A DNA stretch of 64,000 nt. Origin: Bog-473 sp963791995. GTDB taxonomy: Bacteria; Actinomycetota; Acidimicrobiia; Acidimicrobiales; RAAP-2. Made by a program: the position numbers and the translations under genes. The notes beneath the pieces were generated by a model that was given only the letters and a program-made list of their open reading frames with translations, was not told the origin of the DNA and did not search any database. Each line of letters begins with the position of its first letter. The first letter of the stretch is position 1. Shown here piece by piece: positions 54,305 through 62,573 of the stretch. The stretch lies in NCBI GenBank assembly GCA_963791995.1, contig CAWBUQ010000020.1, forward strand, positions 1 to 64,000, read 5' to 3'.

Positions 54305-55446
54305 GTTGTCTGTTGTAGTCGATCCGCCGCAGGTACGCCGACCGTCGCACCGGGAGAACCCCCCGATGTGGGTGACGATCCGAGCGGTTGCGACCCCACG
54401 GCCTCGACGATCCGGCGCACCATCGCCGGCTTGCCGGCGATGACGAGCAACTCCCGGTTGGAAAGGTGACCGATCCGCCCGACCTTGCGGCCCGAGGGGT
54501 CGAAGATGCCGATGCGGGCCCCGACGTAGCGGGTCGAGTCGAAGGCGAGCGTGGCCACGTCGCGGCGGCCGGATGACGCGCACATCGACTCGAGCTCGTC
54601 GAGTTCGAGCCACGACTCGTCGTTGTAGGAGAGGACCAAGAGGTCGCAGTCCACCGCCTCGACCACCGAAGCAAGCGCGGCGGGCATGGTCTTCTTCGAA
54701 TTGAAGGCGGATCGTGTGGATGGGTCGCGGGCGTCGACGCGTTTGCGAGCCACGCCGTAGGCCTCGGGCGCATCCCAGGCCACCAGCGTCTCCCACACGT
54801 GGTAGTTGGTGAAATAGCGGTGCTGGTTGTACGGCGGATCGAGGTAGGCGAGATCCACGTGTCCGAGCACGCCACCGTGGACGAGGTCGACGGCATCGCC
54901 ACGGATGGCGCGACCGTCGCCGGCGAGCAGCTCGGGCACCCGCAGCTCGAGGGGATTGAAGGACCGCGGCGCCCACTGCTTCACGTACGCCATCTGCACG
55001 CCGGTCGTCGAGTCGACGCGGTCGGCCGCTTCGATCAACGACGTCAACAAGAGGGGGTACAACGGCGACCCCGCATACTCCGACTCGATGGCATCCCGGG
55101 CGGCATCGATCCGCATCGCATTGTGCGGCTGGAAGAACCGGGCCTGACGGCTGAACTCCTCGGTGACGTAGCCCTCGGTGCCCGGAAGCGAGTTGAGGTG
55201 GGCGACCGCCGCCGTGAGTGCGCCGGTGTCGGTGGTGGCGGCGTCCGTCTCGATGTAGGTGCGGGCGAAGGTGTGCGCGTATCGAGCGCTGTCGGCGGCG
55301 GTCACGTGCAGGCCCTGCGCCTTGAAAGCCTGGGCGACGCGGGTGGTCCCGGTGAAGAGATCGAGGGCGGTGCGGGCGCCGGAGGCCTCGCAGACACGCG
55401 CCAGGACCGGGACGAGCCGGCGCTTCGATCCGATGTACTTGATCAC
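54301..55446 (-). CDS. D12-class N6-adenine DNA methyltransferase
   Basis: This encodes 381 aa from ATG 55446 (MIKYIGSKRRLVPVLARVC). The AdoMet motif is DLFTGTTRVAQAFKAQG, and the catalytic motif is DLAYLDPPYNQHRYFTNYH, as in Dam/MboI-type enzymes. No restriction endonuclease gene is adjacent, so it looks like an orphan methylase. Its last four bases overlap the PPK2 start, which suggests co-transcription. Target sequence cannot be read from the gene. Confidence 0.85.
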   Translation of the reverse strand: MIKYIGSKRRLVPVLARVCEASGARTALDLFTGTTRVAQAFKAQGLHVTAADSARYAHTFARTYIETDAATTDTGALTAAVAHLNSLPGTEGYVTEEFSRQARFFQPHNAMRIDAARDAIESEYAGSPLYPLLLTSLIEAADRVDSTTGVQMAYVKQWAPRSFNPLELRVPELLAGDGRAIRGDAVDLVHGGVLGHVDLAYLDPPYNQHRYFTNYHVWETLVAWDAPEAYGVARKRVDARDPSTRSAFNSKKTMPAALASVVEAVDCDLLVLSYNDESWLELDELESMCASSGRRDVATLAFDSTRYVGARIGIFDPSGRKVGRIGHLSNRELLVIAGKPAMVRRIVEAVGSQPLGSSPTSGGSPGATVGVPAADRLQQTT

Positions 55447-55503
55447 TGGGGAGGGGTCGGCCCAGTCGGGGCGGTCACGCGGCCCACCCTACGATGGGCC
55501 GTC

Positions 55504-56215
55504 ATGGCCCCCGGGGACCATCCAGAAACCGCCTCAGTCTCGCATTGGGTGCGCTGGCACGCGGGCTACGAGGATCCGTCGTCGGGCCTGTCGCTGCGGC
55601 TGCGGACAGTGCAGGAGGCCCTCCGTCAGGCGCTCGACTCCATCCCCGAGTCACGTCCGGGACCCATCCGCGTGGTGAGCATGTGTGCGGGCCAGGGGCG
55701 CGACGTGATCGACGTGGTCGCCACCCATCCGAGGCGTCAGGCCGTCTCGGCGCTGCTGGTGGAGCTCGATCCTGCCCTGGCCGCCTTTGCCCGAGACCGC
55801 GCCCGGGAGGCGGGCGTGGGCGATTCCATCCGGGTCGTGGAGGCTGATGCGTCGCAGTGCCGGTGGTACGCCAACGACGTGCCCGCCGACGTGGTCCTGG
55901 TCTGCGGCGTGTTCGGGAACATCAGCGGGGCTGACATCTCCCACACCATCCAGGCACTTCCTGGATTCTGCCGGCCCGGTGGCCACGTCATCTGGACGCG
56001 ACACCGACGTGAGCCGGACGCCACCCCGTCGATCCGGGCGGACTTCGCCGCGGCCGGGTTCACCGAGGTCGTCGTTCGTGGCGCCCGGGGGCTCGATCTT
56101 GTCCGTCGGCCACCATCGCCTGGACAGGCCGGACAGCCCGGACCGGAAGCCGACGGCCTTCGACCCGGACCTGACGCTGTTCGACTTCGTCGGGGACGGG
56201 TTCGCACCCGCATGA
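55504..56215 (+). CDS. class I SAM-dependent methyltransferase-like protein, one frameshift
   Basis: ATG 55504 starts MAPGDHPETASVSHWVRWHA. The AdoMet motif is IRVVSMCAGQGRDVIDVVA, then ALLVELDPALAAFARDRARE and DVVLVCGVFGNISGADISHT. Near 56080 the frame must shift once to give SVGHHRLDRPDSPDRKPTAF and a stop at 56215, for about 236 aa. The substrate is unknown. The stop overlaps the following membrane protein start (ATGA). Confidence 0.72.
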
Positions 56216-57096
56216 CCGGGCCCGACGACGATGGCGGTGCGGACCTCGATCATCTGCTGAAACCCCTGCCCGATCCGGCGACGCCGGCTCCGAAGCGCCG
56301 CCGCCGGCGCCGGCGCTACGACCGGTCGGTCCGGCCCGTTCGGCGTCACCGTCCAGACCGCCATCCCCTCCACCCGGTGGAACTTCTGTTGATGGCTTGG
56401 CGGACAGTCAAGCTCGAGCCCGGCCGCGTCATCGTCCCCGCGCTGGTCATCTTCGGGCTCGATGCGTTCCAGAGCACCTTCTTCACCGAGATCTCCACCG
56501 ATCACCTGGGCCTCGAGTCGCTCAGCACCGTCGTGTTCCTCGGCGTCTCGACGCTCGGGCTCACCTTCTACAGCGGCATGCTCGAACGCCTGGTGGGCGC
56601 GGTCGAACGCAACCAGACACCTGAGCCGGTGGGCCGGGTCCTGGCCACGCTGCCCTGGCTGCGCTTGCTCCTGGCCGAGGCGATCCTCGTGGTCATCGGC
56701 GCTATCGCGGCCTTGTTCTTCATCATCCCCGGCCTCATCGTCGGGACGCTCATGGCCTTGGTGGGGCCGATGATCAACCTGTTGAACTGCTCGGTGCCTG
56801 ACGCCCTCCGGCGTTCCGTGCGCCTGGTCTGGCCCCACTTCTGGCTGGTCTTCGTGATGGTGACGATCCCGCTCGCCGCGGAGCACGAGCTCGTCGTCCT
56901 GATTGCCGACGTGGTCCACCACGAGTCCGTGTACTTGGTGTTCTTGACCAACTTCATCCTCGGGGCGTCCTTCGGCTTGGCCCTCGGCCTCGTCGAGGTG
57001 TCGCTGGCGGAGCGGCTGATCTCGGGGGCCCACGGACCCGGGGAGAGCCTGCAGTCGACGGACATCGAGTTCGGCGACGGCGTCGCCACGACCTGA
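56212..57096 (+). CDS. multi-pass membrane protein
   Basis: This encodes 294 aa from ATG 56212. An acidic then Arg-rich N-terminus (APKRRRRRRRYDRSVRPVRR) is followed by about six membrane helices, including LSTVVFLGVSTLGLTFYSGM, LLLAEAILVVIGAIAALFFI and HFWLVFVMVTIPLAAE. The layout is like glycerophosphoryl diester/DUF7847-type membrane domains. Function unknown; coupled to the methyltransferase-like gene. Confidence 0.68.
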   Translation: MTGPDDDGGADLDHLLKPLPDPATPAPKRRRRRRRYDRSVRPVRRHRPDRHPLHPVELLLMAWRTVKLEPGRVIVPALVIFGLDAFQSTFFTEISTDHLGLESLSTVVFLGVSTLGLTFYSGMLERLVGAVERNQTPEPVGRVLATLPWLRLLLAEAILVVIGAIAALFFIIPGLIVGTLMALVGPMINLLNCSVPDALRRSVRLVWPHFWLVFVMVTIPLAAEHELVVLIADVVHHESVYLVFLTNFILGASFGLALGLVEVSLAERLISGAHGPGESLQSTDIEFGDGVATT

Positions 57097-57247
57097 CCCG
57101 TCCGGGCGCTGGGGAGAAATGTCCGCCGCAGGACGGCCGGATGGGTTAAAACCCAAGATGAGCTGGACGAGTTGGATCAGCTGGACGGGCTGACAGCCCG
57201 AATGACCCGGATGGACTGGACGAACTGGATGACCTGAGGAGGTCACG

Positions 57248-58012
57248 ATGGAAGAGACGATCCACGGAACGACAATGCCGGTGCTCGAGCTTTCGCTCCA
57301 AGCGGGCGAGTCGATCGTGTCAGAGGCCGGTGAATTCAGCTGGATGTCCGACGCCGTCCAGATGCAGACCAACACCGGGGGCGGCATGGGCGGCAAAGGC
57401 ATCATGGGCGCCGTCAAGCGAGCGGTCTCCGGCGCCTCCTTCATGATGACGACGTACACCGCCCAGGGCGGTGCCGGCTCCATCGCCTTCGCCTCGAAGT
57501 TCCCGGGCCACATCTTGCCGATCGACGTGGCGCCGGGGAACGAGTTCATGGTGCACCGTCACGGCTTCATGGCCGCCACGCCGGGCATCGAACTGTCCAT
57601 GGGATTCCAGCAGTCCTTCCGCGGCGGCGTCTTCGGCGGCGAAGGTTTCATCCTGCAGAAGGTGGGCGGCACCGGCCGCGCCTTCATCGACCTCTCGGGC
57701 GAGGTCATCGTCTACGACCTGGCCGCCGGGCAGACGATGCGCGTCCACCCGGGCCACGCCGGCCTCTTCCAAGCTTCCGTCACGTTCTCGGTGCAGAAGG
57801 TTCCAGGGCTGGCCAACCGCTACATGGGATCCGACGGCCACCACTTCGCGGTTCTGACGGGTCCGGGCCGGATCTGGCTGCAGTCCATGCCGCTGCCGAT
57901 CCTGGCCGGCGTGATCGGCGAGTACATGCCCGATCGCGACGACCACCATGGCGTCGAGGGGGCCGCCGCCGGCGTCGGGGCCGCCAAGGTGCTCGGCGAC
58001 ATGTTCAAGTAG
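57248..58012 (+). CDS. AIM24-family (TIGR00266) protein
   Basis: This encodes 254 aa from ATG 57248, with GAGGAGG upstream. The family pattern is clear: PVLELSLQAGESIVSEAGEF, a Gly-rich GGGMGGKGIMGAVKRAVSGA, YTAQGGAGSIAFASKFPGHI and RIWLQSMPLPILAG. The protein folds as a double-stranded beta helix; cellular role in bacteria is unknown. The 150 bp before it hold TGGACGA(A/G)TTGGAT-type repeats. Confidence 0.85.
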   Translation: MEETIHGTTMPVLELSLQAGESIVSEAGEFSWMSDAVQMQTNTGGGMGGKGIMGAVKRAVSGASFMMTTYTAQGGAGSIAFASKFPGHILPIDVAPGNEFMVHRHGFMAATPGIELSMGFQQSFRGGVFGGEGFILQKVGGTGRAFIDLSGEVIVYDLAAGQTMRVHPGHAGLFQASVTFSVQKVPGLANRYMGSDGHHFAVLTGPGRIWLQSMPLPILAGVIGEYMPDRDDHHGVEGAAAGVGAAKVLGDMFK

Positions 58013-58083
58013 CGAGTCAGCCAAGCAGAGAGTCAGCCAAGCCGCGAGTCAGCCAAGCAGCGAGTCAGCGAGCAAGCGAGTCG
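58010..58083. repeat. 16-18-bp tandem repeats of GAGTCAGCCAAGC type
   Basis: About four to five imperfect copies of AGCGAGTCAGCCAAGC lie between the convergent AIM24 and secreted-protein genes. Confidence 0.75.
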
Positions 58084-58086
58084 GCT

Positions 58087-59053
58087 CTAGGGAACGTTGA
58101 TGGCCTCGGGCGGGACGGTGAGGGCCACCGGCTTGCCGTAGTGGTTGAACGCCAGCGTGCTGGTCTCGCCCGCGGACGTGGCGACGACCTTGTACACGTA
58201 GTGCGGGCTTGCCTCGCCGATGTACATCACCGCGGTGCTGCTCTTTCCGTTCGAGCGTGGCCGCATCCTTGATGACCACCACCTTGTGCCCGGCGAAGGT
58301 CGTCGACTTCCCCATGGTGAGCGGTGTCGTGTACCCCTTGAAGGTGACGGCGACGAGATCTGCCGCGTCGAGGAACTCGTCGAACGACGCGAAGCTGGTA
58401 TCGGTGGCGGGGAGCTCGATCCACTTGCCGCCATACGCCGTCTCCTGCGCCGCAGTGGCGTGCGTCGCCCAGTACGACTTGGGTGCATTGAAGTACAAGA
58501 GCGTGCCCACTCGCTCGACCTTGATGGCGTTGCCCCCCTGGATGAAGACGCCACCGCCCTCACCGTCTCCGTTGACGATGACGTCGAGCAGGATCTCGCT
58601 CTTCCCCTGTGTGACCTTGCCGTCGATGCGCACGCTGCCGAGCTTCTGTTCGGCGCCGAGGGCCTCGATCACCCACTGGTCCGCCTTGCTCGAAGGGCGA
58701 GACGACGCGGAGCCGGTGCCCGTCTGCGGCGTGGTCGGGGACGCGGTGGTCGATGTCGTGGTCGGGGCGGTCGTTGCGGCGGTGGTCGGCGCGATCGTCG
58801 ACGGCGTCCCGGTGGTCGCCGCCGAAGCAGGCGGCGAGCTCAGTGCGGTGACGCCGATGAGGCCCGTGACCGAGGCAAGGGCCAACAGCCACGCGGCGTG
58901 GCCGGAGACGATCCGGGGGGAAGCGGTCCGAAGGGAGACGGCGTGGCGGGAGAAGGCCCGTGCAGCGACGGTCCGGGTGGACGCGACGCGGGCAGGGGAC
59001 GGAGGGCCATCTCGGCCCGAAAGCGCAACGGGGGATTCACCCGGCCCAGCCAC
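58087..59053 (-). CDS. secreted LppX/LprG-like protein, one frameshift
   Basis: GTG 59053 is the furthest start. A membrane/signal segment (AAWLLALASVTGLIGVTALS) precedes a Thr/Pro-rich linker and a domain with VIEALGAEQKLGSVRIDGKV, GGNAIKVERVGTLLYFNAPK and YGGKWIELPATDTSFASFDE. The frame shifts once near 58245, then continues GEASPHYVYKVVA and TLAFNHYGKPVALTVPPEAI to a stop at 58087. The overall pattern resembles the LppX/LprG-like lipoprotein fold, though no lipobox cysteine is seen. The break is probably a sequence error. Confidence 0.65.
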
Positions 59054-59102
59054 CGGAAAAGGCTACTGGGGCCGGGGAGAGCCGTTGGCATCGACGATGT
59101 GA

Positions 59103-60132
59103 TCAGGCGGAGGGAGCTGGGTCCGGTTGGTTCCACTCGATCCAGCCGGAGCCCGTGCGCCCGTCGTCGGTGCGACACGTCACCATGGCGCGGGGGAAGC
59201 GGCTGACGCGCGGGTTGGCGGCCGTGCGGGTCGTCGTCTCGCAGCAGGACGGGACCGAAGGCAACCGGCGTGACCTCGATTCCCAGATCGAGCTCGGGAC
59301 CGGGTCCGGGGTCGGCAGCGATGTCGATGCCGGCGCGTAGGAAGGGAAACCGTGGTCACCGACGTCCTCGGTGACGGTGAGTGCGGTGGCGGGGTACACG
59401 GCACCGTGCTTCTGGATGTAGCCGAAGAAGACGGGCACGCCCGGGATTCCCATGCGGATGTCCGCCAGGTGGACCCGGGTGCCGTCATCGAGGCGCATGG
59501 AGCACCAGCACCACCCGAAGGCCCACCAGTCGCGGCACGCCCCAGGAGTGGTCGCGCTGACCTTGCCCGTCGATGTCGAACGTCTCGCCGTCGATGGTGA
59601 CGGTGCCGGCGACGAGGCACGGGATCTCGTAGCGCGTCGTCAGGTCGTAGTGGTAGGGGACACCGTCCGTCGTCCAGGTGAGGTCGAGGTCGAGGTCGAC
59701 GGCCGGGCCGGCGTCGTGCTCGCCCTTCTCGTAGACGTCGGACGGATCCGTGACCGCGGTGGCCGGGACGTGGGCGGCCAGGCGGAACTCCTCGAGCGGC
59801 CGGCGCAGGTCGATCTCGATGCGGCCGCCACTGCGGCCGTCGACGGGGGAATCGGAGACGAGCGTGTCGCCCGGCGGCACCGGTGCGCGGTAGTCGGCGG
59901 AGCAGATCCCCGGTGGACCAGGTGCGCCCGGTGTGCCGGATGCACCGGGGCGCACGATCCACGTCGTCCACCAGGCCACCTCGCGGTTCGGATACAGGCC
60001 GAGGCGCAGCCAGCCCCCGAGCGTGCCGTCGGCGTTCACGAAATCGCAGTAGTACGACTCGTTCCACAGGTCCTCGGCGTCGGGCGTGTGACGCGCCTCG
60101 TCTGAGGGCAGAACCTCGTGAGGCGCCGTCAC
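59103..60132 (-). CDS. conserved protein with RDHSWG motif, frameshifted as sequenced
   Basis: GTG 60132 overlaps the upstream CMD stop by four bases. The intact part runs to DGQGQRDHSWGV near 59545. Shifts then lead to RDWWAFGWCWCSMRLDDGTR, VFFGYIQKHGAVYPATALTV and, after further shifts near 59345 and 59235, VSRFPRAMVTCRTDDGRTG and a stop at 59103. The GxGQRDHSWGxRDW motif occurs in AttH/lipocalin-like and DUF7064-type actinobacterial proteins. I infer that relation with low certainty. At least three frame changes are needed. Confidence 0.55.
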
Positions 60133-60767
60133 CGACGTGGTCCAGGATGCATTGCGCTGGCCCCCTCAGGACCCTGCACCTCGACGATGGGATCGTCGCG
60201 GTCGTCGAACTCGGTGCGGAGGGCCTTGGACATCACTGCGTGTTGAAAATACAGCGTCGTGATGTAGGTCAGCTCGAGGATGGCGACATCGTCGAGGTGG
60301 CGGCGCAGCTCGGCGAAGAGCTCGTCGGGCACGCGGCCGTGGTCGTAGACGAGGCAGTCGGTGTAGGCGAGCACGGCGCGCTCGGCGGCGCCATAGGTAC
60401 CCTCGGGTGCCGTCGACCAGGCGGGGATGTGTGCGATCTGGGCCTCGGGCATCTCGAGGTCGCGCATCGACTTCGCGTGCTGGCTGAAGACGAACTGGCT
60501 GCCGGCTGCCCAGCCGGCGCGGATCTGGCCGAGCTCGCGCAGCTTGGGGTCGAGTGTGCGCGTCGGGGACTGGTAGAGGCCGAATCCTTTGACGCAGTGA
60601 TCGAGGATGTCGGGGCTGTTGGCGAAGACGGTCCACCAATCGCCCGTCGTGCCGTCCCAGCGTCCGGGCTCGGCGACGGGGTCGCGCCCCTCGAAGAGCC
60701 ACTCGTACATGGTGGTGACGATGGGCGCGGTGGCCTCGTTCTTGGAGACCTGGCGGAGGCGGGGCAA
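60129..60767 (-). CDS. carboxymuconolactone decarboxylase-family protein
   Basis: This encodes 212 aa if TTG 60767 is used, one base after the VOC stop; no ATG or GTG is closer, so the start is uncertain. LRELGQIRAGWAAGSQFVFS and QHAKSMRDLEMPEAQIAHI are CMD/AhpD-like, but the usual redox cysteine is missing (Ser in GSQFVF). It lies between the VOC and RDHSWG genes with overlaps on both sides, so the three probably form one operon. Confidence 0.72.
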   Translation of the reverse strand: MPRLRQVSKNEATAPIVTTMYEWLFEGRDPVAEPGRWDGTTGDWWTVFANSPDILDHCVKGFGLYQSPTRTLDPKLRELGQIRAGWAAGSQFVFSQHAKSMRDLEMPEAQIAHIPAWSTAPEGTYGAAERAVLAYTDCLVYDHGRVPDELFAELRRHLDDVAILELTYITTLYFQHAVMSKALRTEFDDRDDPIVEVQGPEGASAMHPGPRR

Positions 60768-60768
60768 G

Positions 60769-61356
60769 TCAGACCGGGGTCGGGGCCGCTGCCGGGTCCG
60801 GCTCGGTCGAGAGGTCGGCGGCGCGGGCCGGGGCGTGTGCGACGTCGGTCGGGTTGAAGCCGCGGATCCAGCAGGCGAACTCGAGCAGGATCCCGTCGGG
60901 GTCCTGGAAGTAGACACTGCGCACGTAGACGCCCCCGTGCATGTCGTCGCTGATGCCCCACTCGGAGTCGTCGTGGTTGGCGATTTCGGTGCAGTCGACA
61001 CCCGCCGCGATCAGGCGGTCGCGGTACTCCTCGATCTTCTCGGGCGCCACGTCGAACGCAACGTGGTTCATCGAACCGATTGCGCTGGTGAGGTCCCCCT
61101 GGTCGGGTCGCGCCGCCGGCGCACTGATGCCGGGTACGCCGTCGGGTGCGTTGGGGAACCAGAAGAAGGCGATGCAGTCGCCGCCGCCACAATCGAAGAA
61201 GAAGTGCTGCCCCATCCCGGCCGGGAGCTCGATCGTCTTCACGAGCGGCATGCCGAGCACGTTCGTGTAGAAGTCGACCGTCCGCTCCATGTCGCGGCAG
61301 ACGAGGGCGAGATGGTTGATCCCCCGCAGCTCGAATCCGCCGGTGCTTCCTGTCAT
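60769..61356 (-). CDS. VOC-family metalloenzyme, extradiol dioxygenase-like
   Basis: This encodes 195 aa from ATG 61356, with GGGGAGGG upstream. INHLALVCRDMERTVDFYTN and MNHVAFDVAPEKIEEYRDRL carry candidate metal histidines; SVYFQDPDGILLEFACWI carries the Glu. This 2-His-1-Glu set fits extradiol dioxygenases or glyoxalases. A role in aromatic or steroid ring catabolism is plausible but not shown. First gene of the VOC-CMD-RDHSWG operon. Confidence 0.82.
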   Translation of the reverse strand: MTGSTGGFELRGINHLALVCRDMERTVDFYTNVLGMPLVKTIELPAGMGQHFFFDCGGGDCIAFFWFPNAPDGVPGISAPAARPDQGDLTSAIGSMNHVAFDVAPEKIEEYRDRLIAAGVDCTEIANHDDSEWGISDDMHGGVYVRSVYFQDPDGILLEFACWIRGFNPTDVAHAPARAADLSTEPDPAAAPTPV

Positions 61357-61646
61357 GACATGCCCTCCCCTTTGGTGCCGCCCCAACGGGTTGTCCGTCT
61401 CCCGGTGGTCCTTTTGGGTGGTCGTGGGACCTGGGATCACAGGATAGGCCGCAATCTAGGTCCGGCCTCAGACCGTATGACCACGTCGGGTGAGCGGTCC
61501 TTCGGGACCACACGAGCGGTACCGAGCAAGGAACGGTGCGGACCCATCCAGATGGATGACGGATGGCGACGTCCCACGACGGACCGGATCCACGGACGTC
61601 GGACGAGGACGAGGGACAAGGCCGAAGGACGAAAGGACGACTCTTC

Positions 61647-62453
61647 ATGGCCAAGGCAGGGATGGCACGGCGGGCACGCTGGTACAGGGGTCGAACAGTT
61701 CTGGGTGGCAGAGACGCGCGGAGGGCCTCGGCGCCAGCGTCTGGAGGGGGAAGACCTGTCCGGGGTCTTGCTCCCGCCGGGGCCCTCTTTGCAATACCGA
61801 CTCGGGCTGCTCTGGTCCTGATGCTCGGCCTCGGGGTGGGCGCCGGCGTCGAGTTGGCCGTCCCGACGCTGCCCGCAGGTGCGAGCACCAAGACGATCAC
61901 TGTGTCGACGGCCAAGGTGCCCAATCTCGGGACCGTTCTCACTACGGCGTCGGGATTGACGCTGTACCACTTCACCGAGGACCCATCCGGAGGATCCGCC
62001 TGCACGGGGGCCTGCGCCAAGATCTGGCCGCCGATGCTGGCGTCGAAGGGGGCACACATCAAGGGGCCAAAGGGAGTGAGGGGACTGTCGCTGATCAAGG
62101 TCGGCAACGGGCACTGGCAGGTCGCCTTCCACAACGACGCGCTCTATCGCTTCGACGGCGACAAGAAGAAGGGCCAGGCCAAGGGTCAAGGCGTCGCCCA
62201 CGTGTGGTTCGCCGTGCTGAAGTCCGGCATCCCCGCTGCCGGCGCGGCCACCGCGGCGCCCGGCGCCACGACGTCGACCTCCGCCCCGGGGACCACGACC
62301 ACGCAACCCGTGACGCCGGCGACTCCACCACCGAGCTCGTCCCCTCAGGCTCCCATGACCCAATCCACGGCGCCGCCTCCGACCACGACACCGCCCCCGC
62401 CTCCGACGACGACGCCCACCACCACGGGGGGCAACGGCGGAGTCGGGTTCTAG
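61647..62453 (+). CDS. secreted protein with Y-x4-D repeats (COG4315-like)
   Basis: This encodes 268 aa from ATG 61647, with AAGGA nine bases upstream. A long Arg-rich N-terminus leads to a membrane/signal segment (AALVLMLGLGVGAGVELAVP). The mature part has GLTLYHFTEDPSGGSACTGA, CAKIWPPMLASKG and DALYRFDGDKKKGQAKGQGV, as in secreted Yx4D repeat proteins of actinobacteria. The C-terminus is Pro/Thr-rich. Function is unknown. No gene is seen in the 290 bp before it. Confidence 0.75.
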   Translation: MAKAGMARRARWYRGRTVLGGRDARRASAPASGGGRPVRGLAPAGALFAIPTRAALVLMLGLGVGAGVELAVPTLPAGASTKTITVSTAKVPNLGTVLTTASGLTLYHFTEDPSGGSACTGACAKIWPPMLASKGAHIKGPKGVRGLSLIKVGNGHWQVAFHNDALYRFDGDKKKGQAKGQGVAHVWFAVLKSGIPAAGAATAAPGATTSTSAPGTTTTQPVTPATPPPSSSPQAPMTQSTAPPPTTTPPPPPTTTPTTTGGNGGVGF

Positions 62454-62470
62454 TCGGGCCGGTCGCTGCT

Positions 62471-62491
62471 GAGCTGTCCGCGCCGCAGCTC
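62471..62491. terminator. weak hairpin between convergent genes
   Basis: GAGCTG (62471-62476) pairs with CAGCTC (62486-62491) across a 9-nt loop in the 120-bp convergent spacer before the GH43-like gene end. Confidence 0.3.
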
Positions 62492-62573
62492 GACGGACGG
62501 CTCGGGTCGTTCGGGTCGTCCGGGTGGCTGGCGGTCGCGGTAGTGGGCCGCCGGCTAGTGGGGAAGAGTCGCG

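Noticed and set aside
54799..55503. N-terminal extension of the methyltransferase frame
   Set aside because: It runs antisense over the adenine methylase, which has DPPY and AdoMet motifs; ATG 55504 is the real start.
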